From assembly GCA_003165465.1 (NCBI GenBank), contig PLUM01000028.1, positions 1 to 61,345 of the forward strand: 61,345 bases of DNA, written 5' to 3'. The position numbers were made by a program, and so were the translations under genes. This document shows, piece after piece, positions 17,237 to 25,153 of this stretch (the stretch's first letter is position 1; each line of letters starts with the position of its first letter). The stretch is from Acidobacteriota bacterium (GTDB lineage: Bacteria; Acidobacteriota; Terriglobia; Acidiferrales; UBA7541). The notes under the pieces were generated by a model. That model worked only from the letters and a program-made list of their open reading frames with translations. It made no database searches and had not been told where the DNA came from.

Positions 17237-18253
17237 TTACGACGTCATCTGTTTCGGTTGCGCGTCGCGTTTCGCCTGAATCGCGGCAAACACTTTTTCC
17301 GGCGTAGCCGGCAGCGAAGTGATGCGCACGCCGACCGCGTTGTAGATCGCGTTCAGGATACACGCCGCCGTCGGAACCAGCGTTGGCTCGCCGACGCCCT
17401 TCGCGCCGAACGGCCCTGTCGGATCGTAGTTGTCCACGATATCGACTTCGACTTCCGGCATATCGAGCGAGGTCGGCATGATGTAGTTGGTAAGGTTGGG
17501 ATTGATCATGACGCCCTGCGCGTTGAACAGGATCTCTTCCTGCAGCGCGAATCCTACTCCCATCGAAATGCCGCCTTCGACCTGGCCTTCGACGAGCATC
17601 GGATTGATGGGCGTGCCGCAGTCGTGCGACGCCACAATGCGCAGCACTTCCACTTCGCCGGTTTCGTCGTCCACGTCCACTTCGGCAATCTGCGTGGCAT
17701 ACACATAGGTGCCAAACGGCTTGCCCTGTCCGGTTTCCGGGTCGAGTGCGACGATCGCGGGGTTAAACGAAGCGCTGCCAATGGGCGGCTCGCCCGTAAC
17801 CGTGCGCGCGTGGTTCGCCACGTCGCCAATGTGCACATTGCGCTGCGGAAAACCTTTGACCACGATCTTGTGGTCCCTGGCCTCCAACTGATGGGGCTTT
17901 ACGCCTAGCATCGGCGCGGCAACATCGAACAGCATCAGCTTCACTTTCTCCGCCGCAAGCCGGGCCGCGTTGCCCGTCACATACGTCGTGCGGCTCGCGA
18001 TCGCCCCGGTGTCCATCGGCGTCGAATCGGTATCGGCCGAGACCACGTTCACATCGTCCGTGGCGATGCCCAGTTCCTGCGCGACAATCTGCGCCAGGAT
18101 AGTGAGCGATCCCTGCCCGGTTTCCACCGTGCCGGTGAGCAGAGTCGCTGTTCCATCTTCGTCAATCTTCACGACCGCCGAGCTTGGATTCGCCGAGGCC
18201 GTGAAGCCGATCGGATACCACATGCAGGCCATGCCTTGTCCACGCCGCTTCAT
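17237..18253 (-). CDS. Xanthine-dehydrogenase-family molybdopterin subunit, C-terminal half (separate gene)
   Basis: 338 residues corresponding to the second molybdopterin-binding half of XdhB/CoxL-type proteins. It opens with KRRGQGMACMWYPIGFTAS, a sequence normally internal to the family. The cofactor loop VETGQGSLTI and the motif PFGAKGVGEPTLVP, whose Glu is the catalytic base in this family, are both present. ATG 18253 overlaps the stop of the N-terminal half (18250) in an ATGA arrangement. No good ribosome site precedes it, so translation would depend on coupling. The family is usually a single protein of about 750-800 residues; the two halves here total 826. Either a natural split or a one-base frameshift explains this. 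It would hydroxylate an aromatic or heterocyclic carbon; the substrate cannot be told. Confidence 0.85.
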   Translation of the reverse strand: MKRRGQGMACMWYPIGFTASANPSSAVVKIDEDGTATLLTGTVETGQGSLTILAQIVAQELGIATDDVNVVSADTDSTPMDTGAIASRTTYVTGNAARLAAEKVKLMLFDVAAPMLGVKPHQLEARDHKIVVKGFPQRNVHIGDVANHARTVTGEPPIGSASFNPAIVALDPETGQGKPFGTYVYATQIAEVDVDDETGEVEVLRIVASHDCGTPINPMLVEGQVEGGISMGVGFALQEEILFNAQGVMINPNLTNYIMPTSLDMPEVEVDIVDNYDPTGPFGAKGVGEPTLVPTAACILNAIYNAVGVRITSLPATPEKVFAAIQAKRDAQPKQMTS

Positions 18254-19716
18254 ACGCGCACCGTATTTCCATTCACGTTCTCTTTCTCCAGCAATTTCGC
18301 ACTCGAACTTGCGCTTCCCTTGCCATTCCAGCCGAAACGCTCCGCGGCTCGCAGAAGCGATTCCCTGACCACCACGCTTTGCAGCGTCTGGCCGGTCGGG
18401 CTGAGCGATCCTTCGTGAAACACGTTGAGCAGACGGATGTCCAGCGGGTCCATGTTGAGCAACGTCGCGATGTCGTCCATGTGCGACTCATAGGCGAAGC
18501 AAACCTGAGGCGCGCCGAATCCGCGCATCGCTCCGGTCATCGTCTTGTTCGTGTACACGACGTGCGCTTCCGCGTAGAGATTCTCGATATTGTACGGTCC
18601 GGCCGAGAGAATGCACGCCTTGCTTAGCGTGGTCTCGCTCCAGGAGCAGTACGCGCCGCCATCGAGGATCAGGCGTATTTTCCGCGCCATGATTCGGCCG
18701 TCCTTGGTTACGCCGGTCTTGTAATCCATGACGAGGGGATGGCGCGTCGTGGACGCAATGAATTCATCCGGGCGAGTGAACACGCTCTTCACCGGCCTGC
18801 CCGTCTTCTTCGAGAGCAACGCGAGCACCGGCTCGGTCGTAATTTCGTTTTTGCCTCCGAAATTGCCGCCCACGATGGTCGCGACGATTCGTATGCGGCT
18901 CATCGAAATTCCCAAAGTGCGCGCAACGTCCGCGCGGCCCAGCGTAATGCGCCCGAGCGTCGAATAAATCGTGACGCGGCCGTTGGCGTCCCACATGGCG
19001 ATCGTGGCATGAGGCTCAAGAGGAACGTGCTCGACCATCTGCGTGCGGAAGTGGCCCTCGACAATGTGGTCGGAGGCCGCAAAGCCCTTTTCGATGTCGC
19101 CCTTCTTGATGACCTTGCTCTGATAGATATTCGCCGACGGCGCATGAACACCGGGCGTTTCCAGTTTCAGCGATTCGAGGGGATCGAGCACGGGAACCAG
19201 CACTTCGTAGTCCACCTTGATCTTCTCGCACGCTTCCAGCGCGATTTGTTCCGTGACCGCGGCTACGGCCGCAATCCCGTCGCCCGCGTGAAACACGCGC
19301 TCGAAGGCCAGCACCGGCTGGTCCTTGAGGGAAGGGCCAAACGAGTTGCACGGAACGTCCTTGCCCGTTATTACGGCCATCACGCCCGGCATGGCTTCCG
19401 CCTCGGACGTGTCAATGCTCTTGATGCGCGCCGAAGCCACGCCCGCGCGCTTGATCTTGGCGTACAACATGCCCGGAAAGGTCATGTCGTCGATGTACGA
19501 AGTCTGGCCCAGCCCGTGCAAGCGGCCGTCCAGGCGCGTCGCCCGCTGACCTACGGCGGGAGTTTGCTGGCGTGCCTTGGGCACGACGACTTCGATGGGA
19601 TAGGTCACCAGCGGCGCGATGACCGACTCGCGCATGCTGCTGGGTTCCTGCACCCCGGTCTTCACGGGTGCCTGCACGGAAGATACTTTTTCAGCAACTT
19701 TGGGTTTCTTGTCCAC
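18250..19716 (-). CDS. Xanthine-dehydrogenase-family molybdopterin subunit, N-terminal half (separate gene)
   Basis: 488 residues. The start is GTG 19716, preceded by AAGGAG at good spacing. Residues about 56-165 are the a/b hammerhead domain (TRLDGRLHGLGQTSYIDDM), followed by the first molybdopterin-binding domain with VGGNFGGKNEI (about 280-290) and GAMRGFGAPQVCF (about 400-412). It lacks the catalytic Glu motif, which lies in the next gene. The C-terminus (NGNTVRV) ends at the TGA that overlaps the next ATG. It is the third gene of a four-gene set read FAD subunit, 2Fe-2S subunit, Mo-N, Mo-C. No signal peptide is visible, so the complex is likely cytoplasmic or needs a partner for export. 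Confidence 0.87.
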   Translation of the reverse strand: MDKKPKVAEKVSSVQAPVKTGVQEPSSMRESVIAPLVTYPIEVVVPKARQQTPAVGQRATRLDGRLHGLGQTSYIDDMTFPGMLYAKIKRAGVASARIKSIDTSEAEAMPGVMAVITGKDVPCNSFGPSLKDQPVLAFERVFHAGDGIAAVAAVTEQIALEACEKIKVDYEVLVPVLDPLESLKLETPGVHAPSANIYQSKVIKKGDIEKGFAASDHIVEGHFRTQMVEHVPLEPHATIAMWDANGRVTIYSTLGRITLGRADVARTLGISMSRIRIVATIVGGNFGGKNEITTEPVLALLSKKTGRPVKSVFTRPDEFIASTTRHPLVMDYKTGVTKDGRIMARKIRLILDGGAYCSWSETTLSKACILSAGPYNIENLYAEAHVVYTNKTMTGAMRGFGAPQVCFAYESHMDDIATLLNMDPLDIRLLNVFHEGSLSPTGQTLQSVVVRESLLRAAERFGWNGKGSASSSAKLLEKENVNGNTVRV

Positions 19717-19761
19717 CGTTGGACTCCTTCCTACGACTGCTTCGCAATCTCCAACAAACGG

Positions 19762-20250
19762 CTAGCGATTCACTTCCTGTGTTTCGCCACGCATGTCGCG
19801 CGCGGCGATTTGAATGGCTTCGATCATCTTCACGTACCCGGTGCAGCGGCACAGATTCCCGCCGAGCGCGTCCCTGATCTGCGCCACGCTCGGGTCGGGC
19901 ACTTCGTCCAACAGCGCCTTGGCCGACAGGATCACGCCTGGCCCGCAGAAACCGCACTGCAGCGAAGCGCAATCCTCGAACGCCTTCTGCAGGGGATGCA
20001 CGCGGTTCATCGACGCAAGCCCTTCGATGGTCAGCACTTCACGGCCATCGGCTTGCGCGGCCAGCATCAGGCAGGAGTTTATGGGCTTGCCGTCCACAAT
20101 CACCGTGCATGCCCCGCAATCGCCCACGTCGCATCCGAGCTTCGATCCGGTCAAAAGGAAATTTTCGCGCAGCAGCCGGAGCAAAGTCGTTTCCGGCGAC
20201 ACGCTGGCCGTGCGGTTTTCGCCGTTTACGTTGATCGTTACTGTCACCAT
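19762..20250 (-). CDS. 2Fe-2S subunit of the xanthine-dehydrogenase-family enzyme
   Basis: A 162-residue electron-transfer subunit. ATG 20250 has GGGAGA nearby and gives the normal family N-terminus (MVTVTINVNGENRTASV). The plant-type cluster ligands are in GCDVGDCGACTVIVDG plus a Cys in PINSC; the all-helical second cluster is in CASLQCGFCGPG and GNLCRCTGY. All eight cysteines are present. It sits 11 bases downstream of the FAD subunit and 45 bases upstream of the Mo subunit, as in coxS/xdhC-type operons. It passes electrons from the molybdenum centre to FAD. Confidence 0.93.
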   Translation of the reverse strand: MVTVTINVNGENRTASVSPETTLLRLLRENFLLTGSKLGCDVGDCGACTVIVDGKPINSCLMLAAQADGREVLTIEGLASMNRVHPLQKAFEDCASLQCGFCGPGVILSAKALLDEVPDPSVAQIRDALGGNLCRCTGYVKMIEAIQIAARDMRGETQEVNR

Positions 20251-20261
20251 TGCGTGTCTCC

Positions 20262-21143
20262 CTATCGCTTGGCCCGCGCCAGCGCGTATGCGCCTTCCAA
20301 AGCGCGTTTCGTAAGTACCTCGACTAGATTTTTCCGGTATCCGGCGGATGCGCGGAAATCGCTGATCGGCTTCGCGTCGCCCGCGGCAATGCGGCCCGCT
20401 TCGGCCATCGTTTCCGGCGTAATCTTTCGGCCTTCCAAAAAGGCTTCCGTCTGGGGGGCGCGGATGACCTTCGGAGCGACCGCGCCGAGTCCCACGCGCG
20501 CCGCGACAAACGTGTGCTTTTCCCAATCGACCCAGAAGCTGGCAGCGACATTGACCAGCGCCAACGCCTGCCCTTTTCGCAAACCAAACTTGAGAAAGTG
20601 AGTGGGCTTGCCGAGGTTCTGCTTGGGGATGATGATCTCGGCGAGAAGTTCATCGGCCTTGAGAACGGTCTTGCGCGGCCCAACGAAGAACTCGCTCAGC
20701 GGAACCTGATGACGGCCGCTGGGTCCGGCAATGCTGACTTTCGCTTCGAGCGCCATCAACGTAGGGCCGCTGTCCATGGACGGAACGGCGGTCACCAGAT
20801 TGCCGCCCAGCGTGCCAAGATTGCGCGTCTGCACGGCGCCGATGGAGTGCGCCGCATCGACCAGCGCGGGAAACATCTCGCGGATGACAGGCGACCGCAT
20901 GATCTGCGAATGCGTGACGAGCGCGCCAATCACCAGGCCCTCATCGGTTACGGTGATGGACTTCAGATCCTCGGCGCGCGAAATGTCGACGACCACGTTT
21001 GGAGAATGGGGGGAGAACTTGAGTTCGGCCAGCAGGTCCGTGCCGCCGGCGATGACCCTGACTTTAGAGGTGGCGGAGTGCCTGGCAAGCAGCACCACCG
21101 CATCGCGAGAATCTTTCGCGGAAAAAAGCTCAAATGCTCTCAT
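20262..21143 (-). CDS. FAD subunit of the xanthine-dehydrogenase-family enzyme
   Basis: 293 residues, first gene of the set. ATG 21143 has GAGG six bases upstream; another ATG four bases earlier is out of frame. FAD-contact motifs are VIAGGTDLLAEL (about 30-41) and RNLGTLGGNLVTA (about 107-119), the CoxM-type signature; CoxM C-terminal domain features follow, including LRKGQALALVNVA. Size is normal for the family. The 262 bases upstream hold no gene and must contain the operon promoter, for which I found no strong consensus. Confidence 0.93.
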   Translation of the reverse strand: MRAFELFSAKDSRDAVVLLARHSATSKVRVIAGGTDLLAELKFSPHSPNVVVDISRAEDLKSITVTDEGLVIGALVTHSQIMRSPVIREMFPALVDAAHSIGAVQTRNLGTLGGNLVTAVPSMDSGPTLMALEAKVSIAGPSGRHQVPLSEFFVGPRKTVLKADELLAEIIIPKQNLGKPTHFLKFGLRKGQALALVNVAASFWVDWEKHTFVAARVGLGAVAPKVIRAPQTEAFLEGRKITPETMAEAGRIAAGDAKPISDFRASAGYRKNLVEVLTKRALEGAYALARAKR

Positions 21144-21405
21144 TCATTGCCTCGCCGCGCTCGTTGGCGAGCGGGAAAATGCGGCCAATCAGCGCCTTGG
21201 GGACTCGTTGGCGAGGTGGGCCAGTCACTCGTCCTGAAGTTGCCATCCCAGCATTTAACTCTATGCTTCACCCAAGAGGACGATCACAACTCAAGATGCC
21301 AACCCCAAAAAGCATAGCATTTCTTTGGGCGAAAAACCAGTTTGCCCGAATGCGAGTAGTGTCCTAAGTGTGTGTTGAGAATTCTTGGGAAAAAGAAATA
21401 AGCTA

Positions 21406-21768
21406 CTAAATACTGGCTATGAAGTCCTTATGCATTGCGGTTATTTTTTCGTGAATCGCCTTATATTCGGGATCATTCGCATGCTCTTCTGGAATGGGAG
21501 TAGGTTCTGGGGGGATTGTGCTTTTGGGAACATTAATTTTCCCGCTGTGCAATTCGTAACCTGCCAACGTAACTTGCAGAAAATAGCTCAATAATTTGGC
21601 CTCAAGCCATGAAAGCCGCACGCCAACGAGCGGTCTAACGATTCCGCCACTTGGACTCTGCGATTGCTCCCCAAAGACAAGCCTGAGGTCGAACTCGCTC
21701 GGCTCAAGTTGAACGTTATTCGCGTATGCGGTAGGCGGTACGGCTAAAGGTTGTGGTGTATCGGCCAT
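21406..21768 (-). CDS. DUF3467-like small protein in a toxin/regulator operon
   Basis: A 120-residue soluble protein without signal peptide. The centre (YANNVQLEPSEFDLRLVFGE, then VRPLVGVRLSWLEAKLLSYF) resembles the DUF3467 pattern of a beta strand, an acidic FDLRLVFG, and a final helix, but the match is by eye only. The C-terminal tail is Pro-rich (STIPPEPTPIPEEH). It lies 9 bases after the XRE regulator and is the last gene of a three-gene minus-strand set. Base composition is more AT-rich than the flanking operons, as in the two genes before it, suggesting joint acquisition. Confidence 0.65.
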   Translation of the reverse strand: MADTPQPLAVPPTAYANNVQLEPSEFDLRLVFGEQSQSPSGGIVRPLVGVRLSWLEAKLLSYFLQVTLAGYELHSGKINVPKSTIPPEPTPIPEEHANDPEYKAIHEKITAMHKDFIASI

Positions 21769-21777
21769 GATCTCCTC

Positions 21778-22722
21778 CTAAGAAGCTAATTGAGTTGCAG
21801 CCGGGGGCTGCTTATAGCCAAATTGAAGTGCTCGGCGAGGAACAGGATTTGTATCTTTTTGACCAAAGTCAAATGAGGGTGCTAGATTTTGGGTCATTTG
21901 TGACTTTAGAGATTTTGACTCAGTGAGAAAGTTAGAACCAAGAAGGTCACGGAGCAGAAAAGTTTGTTTTGCCTCTAGACCTTTTAAAGCGATGTCAGCA
22001 TAGGCACTCGCAGATGTCTGATATGAAACGTTTCCAACTTTTCCTATGTAATCTTCCCCATAGGTTACGTTAGCAAACATGTCCACATTAATACCAAATG
22101 CAGGTTCTGCCGCTGTAACTGCAGTAGTAAAAATTTGGGCATAATTTACTGCGTTTTCCCGAAGATGCCTTTCCTTCTCTTCGTCTGCGTACCTCGGCAC
22201 GGCCAGGGCCGATGGTCTTAGCCCTTGATCGAGATGTGGTTTTCCACTAACCCAGTCAACAAGTTGGCTGTACGGCACGAAGCGAACGATCAGGGCAACG
22301 TCGAAGGCAGCAGCAATCCTCTTAAGCGTAGTAATGGTCGGTTTCCCATAGTTCGGATTTTCAAGGCGATGAATGGCGTTTTGATTCATTCCTACTTTTT
22401 CGGCTAGCTCTTCTTGTGTCAAACCGTCACGTTCTCGCATCGCTCTAATTTGATAAGCGATGCCTTTGCTGATGTGTGACTCGACAAATCGCTTGCGTTC
22501 CGCTAAGCCCTTTTTAAGAACGTTGAAAAGATATTTCGGAGAAATTAAATTCGTGAACGTCCGCCTCCCGCCTTGTGAGCTTTCCCAGACGTTCTTTTGC
22601 AATTCGCTTTCCCTCTCTATCGTTTCTTTTTGGCTTGGCGCAGCCGTGAAGGAAAGTGTATGCCCCTTCTTTCGGCCCAAAGACCCCGTAGATTCTATAA
22701 GCAAACTTTTTTCTGACTCCAT
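21778..22722 (-). CDS. XRE-family helix-turn-helix regulator, candidate antitoxin with long C-terminal domain
   Basis: The helix-turn-helix is clear: IAYQIRAMRERDGLTQEELAEKVGMNQN, written in parts here as IAYQIRAMRERDGLT and EELAEKVGMNQ, then PTITTLKRIAAAFDV. It is followed by a domain of about 170 residues with no recognisable family. Between the end of the toxin gene (22514) and the helix-turn-helix there is no usable start codon in this frame. I chose ATG 22722 because AGGAGAGAAGAAA lies directly upstream, which puts the first 209 bases inside the toxin gene in another frame (314 residues). TTG 22602, with GAGAGGGA upstream, is an alternative. It is longer than standard HigA antitoxins, so an antitoxin role rests on gene order. 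Confidence 0.7.
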   Translation of the reverse strand: MESEKSLLIESTGSLGRKKGHTLSFTAAPSQKETIERESELQKNVWESSQGGRRTFTNLISPKYLFNVLKKGLAERKRFVESHISKGIAYQIRAMRERDGLTQEELAEKVGMNQNAIHRLENPNYGKPTITTLKRIAAAFDVALIVRFVPYSQLVDWVSGKPHLDQGLRPSALAVPRYADEEKERHLRENAVNYAQIFTTAVTAAEPAFGINVDMFANVTYGEDYIGKVGNVSYQTSASAYADIALKGLEAKQTFLLRDLLGSNFLTESKSLKSQMTQNLAPSFDFGQKDTNPVPRRALQFGYKQPPAATQLAS

Positions 22723-22972
22723 TTTCTTCTCTCCTGATTTCCGGAACCCTAATCTCGGAAATCCCTCCTTCACCCTCTAATGAGTCGAACTCCTCAATTT
22801 CATCTATTTCATCCCAACATATTGGGAGCGACTGAAGATAGTTCACTGTGCTGACGATCTCGTATCGGTCAACCTCCGGCAGGGCATCAAACCACGTTTG
22901 GACAGGCTTACCCTCTTCAGCGGACTGATAGCCCAGGAATATCCATGGTGCCCATTCTTCTGTCTCAGCCAT
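22514..22972 (-). CDS. HigB/Gp49-like (RelE-superfamily) toxin
   Basis: A 152-residue protein. The C-terminal half reads KKFAYRIYGVFGPKEGAYTF, LHGCAKPKR and AKERLGKLTRREADVHEF, the strand-strand-helix pattern of phage-Gp49-like DUF891/HigB proteins, which cleave ribosome-bound mRNA. The N-terminal half (TWFDALPEVDRYEIVSTVNY) fits the family's first helices. The toxin-first order, followed by an XRE gene, is the HigBA arrangement. ATG 22972 has only a weak ribosome site, and an inverted repeat AATTGA-N6-TCAATT is centred 23 bases upstream. The gene is AT-richer than its neighbours, consistent with horizontal arrival. Confidence 0.72.
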   Translation of the reverse strand: MAETEEWAPWIFLGYQSAEEGKPVQTWFDALPEVDRYEIVSTVNYLQSLPICWDEIDEIEEFDSLEGEGGISEIRVPEIRREENGVRKKFAYRIYGVFGPKEGAYTFLHGCAKPKRNDREGKRIAKERLGKLTRREADVHEFNFSEISFQRS

Positions 22973-22985
22973 TAGCTTACCACAA

Positions 22986-23040
22986 AATTGATGTTAGTCA
23001 ATTACTTTATTATTGACATACATCAACAATGATGTATACT
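22986..23040. promoter_or_regulatory. Divergent control region of the toxin operon with strong rightward promoter
   Basis: Rightward TTGACA (23013-23018) and TATACT (23035-23040) are separated by 16 bases, a near-ideal sigma-70 promoter. A palindrome TACATCA-N4-TGATGTA (23019-23036) fills the spacer and runs into the -10 box, which suits repression. A second inverted repeat AATTGA-N6-TCAATT (22986-23003) lies on the toxin side. Binding by the XRE protein is an inference. Confidence 0.6.
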
Positions 23041-23046
23041 TCTCGT

Positions 23047-23330
23047 AGGCTTATGAAAACAAGAGGCCAGCGAAGCAACCGTGGCCCGATTGAAACGCTG
23101 GCCTTAGTGTTCTTGGGGCCGACTAGGTGTTACGCGCTCGTTTGGACGGGTGGCGTAGTGGGGTCCCATTCCCCCCGGTCCTATCAAGAAAGAATCCTCC
23201 CCGCAAGTGGTTGCCACCACTCACGGGGAATGTTATCGGGTATGAGCCAAAGACGAAGACAGGGTTGGAAACCCACTGTCATTTTGGCTCTATGGCCCGA
23301 AGAAAGCAAGGGTCAAAATGACATGTCAGA
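23047..23330 (+). ncRNA. Candidate structured transcript from the rightward promoter
   Basis: Downstream of the strong promoter there is no convincing protein; the open frame of 107 codons from 23029 overlaps the promoter itself and has no ribosome site or family resemblance. The stretch has three separate long-range or local stems: AGGCCAGCG/CGCTGGCCT (23064-23072 with 23096-23104), TCCCCG...CGGGGA enclosing AGTGGT/ACCACT (23198-23229), and GTCATTTTG/CAAAATGAC (23278-23286 with 23314-23322). A regulatory RNA, possibly linked to the toxin locus, is one reading; a decayed element is another. There is no clear terminator. Confidence 0.3.
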
Positions 23331-23427
23331 ATTGCTGCATTATCAGTAAACGCTTCGGCAAAGATCGCAAAGGATACCCGAATGCGTGAAGTACACTTAT
23401 TTTATTGTGTTTTGTGTGTGCCACATG

Positions 23428-23499
23428 CAGCGCAGGCTTCAGCCTGCGGCCTTTCGTTCTTGCAAAGACGAAATCCCGCAGGCTGAAACCCGCGCTACT
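23428..23499. repeat. Intergenic palindrome, family A
   Basis: AGCGCAGGCTTCAGCCTGCG and GCAGGCTGAAACCCGCGCTA are inverted arms around a spacer with CTTTCGTTCTTGCAAAGACG. It marks the right border of the AT-richer toxin segment, just beyond the stop of the PQQ dehydrogenase gene. Confidence 0.85.
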
Positions 23500-23506
23500 A
23501 AAACGA

Positions 23507-25153
23507 TCACTCGCGAAGCGCGAAGGCAAACAGGCTGTTCCCCGAAGCGATGGTGACATACTGCTTGCCGTCCACCTGGAAGCTGATCGGCGCGGCGATG
23601 ATTTCACCGCCGAGATTTTGCTTCCAAAGCAGCGACCCCGTGCGCGCATCCAGCGCCTGGAAATAGCCCTCGCGGCCGCCGACAAAAAGCAGGTCCGTGG
23701 CCGTGGTCAGAATTCCGCTGGTGTTTACGTCGTGCATCTCGAACTTCCACTTTTTGTCGCCGGTGGCGGGATCGAGGGCAACTACCGCTCCGTGCGCCAT
23801 GGCTTCCGTGTACGTATTGATCGGCCCAGTACGCATGCCCGTGGGGTTTTCCGCGCCGGGAACGGGGCTGGTGTTCGCGCCGCCCGTAAAGCGCGTGCCT
23901 TCCTTATATTCCGCCTTCACGCCGGCAAAAATCGTGGCGTACTCTTCCCACGTCGAGAGATAAAAGAGTCCTGTGTGCGGGCTGTACGATGGCGAGTACC
24001 AGTTCGTCCCGCCCTGAATGCCCGGATACGTCGGCTCGCCCGCAGGCTGCGGCGTGGCGATGGGCCGGCCGTTCGCATCAATGCCACTCGTCCAATTCAC
24101 CTTTACGAACGGTTTGCCGGAGAGAAACTTCCCCGTGCCGCGATCCAACACGTAGAAGAATCCATTGCGATTGCCCCAGTACATCAGCTTGCGCGGGCTG
24201 CCGTTCCAATTCGCGTTGACCAGCACGGGCACCTGCACCGAGTCGTAGTCGTAAGGATCGTGCGGCGTGAATTGGAAATACCACTTCATCTTGCCCGTGT
24301 CCGGATCGAGTGCGAGCACGGAATCCGAGTACAGGTTGTCGCCCTGTCGCTGCTCGGCGTTAAAGTCCGGGCCAGGATTTCCCGTGCCCCAATAGGTCAA
24401 GTTGAGATCGGGATCGTATGAGCCGGTCATCCACACGGCGCCGCCGCCATGTTCCCAATCGCCTCCCTTCCAGCTTTCATGGCCGGGCTGATCGGGATCG
24501 GGAATGGTGTCCGTGTGCCAGACCTGCTTGCCGGTTCCGGCTTCGAAGGCCGAGATGAATCCGCGAACGCCGAACTCGCCTCCGGCGACGCCCACGATGA
24601 TCTTGTCCTTGACCACCAGCGGCGCCATGGTCATGGCATAGCCCGCGGCGGGCTCGGCCACCTTCACATTCCAGATGGCGTGGCCGTCCTTGGCGTCAAT
24701 CGCGATCAGGTGCGCATCGACCGTGGCCATGAAGAGCGTATCTCCTAGGATGGCGAGGCCGCGATTCACAATGCCGCAGCAGGGCCGGGCGGTGGGAGAC
24801 GTGGCGTAATGATAGAGCCAGAAGGCGCGGCCAGTCCTGGCGTCCACCGCCACGACGTCATTGGGCGACTGCGTGAGGTACATGATGCCGTCCACGACGA
24901 GCGGCGTAGTTTCGAATTTCTGCAGCGATTGCGCCTGAAACACCCACTTCAGTTCCAGATTCTTGACGTTTGCGGGATCGACCTGCTTCAAAAGGCTGTG
25001 ACGCTGGCTCGCATAGCTGCCCGAATAAATCAGCCAGTTCTGCGGCTCATCGTTCGCGTGGAGCAGGCGCTCGGGGGTGACCTGGGCGCGCAACGCAAAC
25101 GGAATCAGAAAAGCGAGAAGCAGAAGAAATGACGTGCGCCGTGAATGATTCAT
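23507..25153 (-). CDS. PQQ-dependent alcohol dehydrogenase, probably lanthanide-dependent (DYD motif)
   Basis: A 548-residue periplasmic quinoprotein with signal peptide (residues 1-23, ending ALRAQ) and an eight-bladed propeller with the typical tryptophan-docking repeats (LDPDTGKMKWYF). Cofactor features seen: adjacent cysteines C125-C126 (RPCCGIVNRG), E193, N259 in YWGTGNPGPDFN, and catalytic D302 in PHDPYDYDSVQ. The additional D304 two residues later is the extra acidic ligand that marks lanthanide-using XoxF/ExaF/PedH enzymes; calcium enzymes have Ala or similar there. There is no fused cytochrome domain; the dihaem cytochrome overlapping its start presumably takes the electrons. It oxidises a primary alcohol or aldehyde; the substrate is unknown. 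Confidence 0.9.
   Translation of the reverse strand: MNHSRRTSFLLLLAFLIPFALRAQVTPERLLHANDEPQNWLIYSGSYASQRHSLLKQVDPANVKNLELKWVFQAQSLQKFETTPLVVDGIMYLTQSPNDVVAVDARTGRAFWLYHYATSPTARPCCGIVNRGLAILGDTLFMATVDAHLIAIDAKDGHAIWNVKVAEPAAGYAMTMAPLVVKDKIIVGVAGGEFGVRGFISAFEAGTGKQVWHTDTIPDPDQPGHESWKGGDWEHGGGAVWMTGSYDPDLNLTYWGTGNPGPDFNAEQRQGDNLYSDSVLALDPDTGKMKWYFQFTPHDPYDYDSVQVPVLVNANWNGSPRKLMYWGNRNGFFYVLDRGTGKFLSGKPFVKVNWTSGIDANGRPIATPQPAGEPTYPGIQGGTNWYSPSYSPHTGLFYLSTWEEYATIFAGVKAEYKEGTRFTGGANTSPVPGAENPTGMRTGPINTYTEAMAHGAVVALDPATGDKKWKFEMHDVNTSGILTTATDLLFVGGREGYFQALDARTGSLLWKQNLGGEIIAAPISFQVDGKQYVTIASGNSLFAFALRE

Noticed and set aside
18739..20601. A 620-codon plus-strand frame opposite the XDH-family genes
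   Set aside because: Arg/His-rich shadow of GC-rich coding DNA; the minus strand encodes well-recognised subunits.
23029..23349. A 107-codon plus-strand protein behind the strong promoter
   Set aside because: Its start lies inside the -10 region, there is no ribosome site, and the composition is not protein-like.
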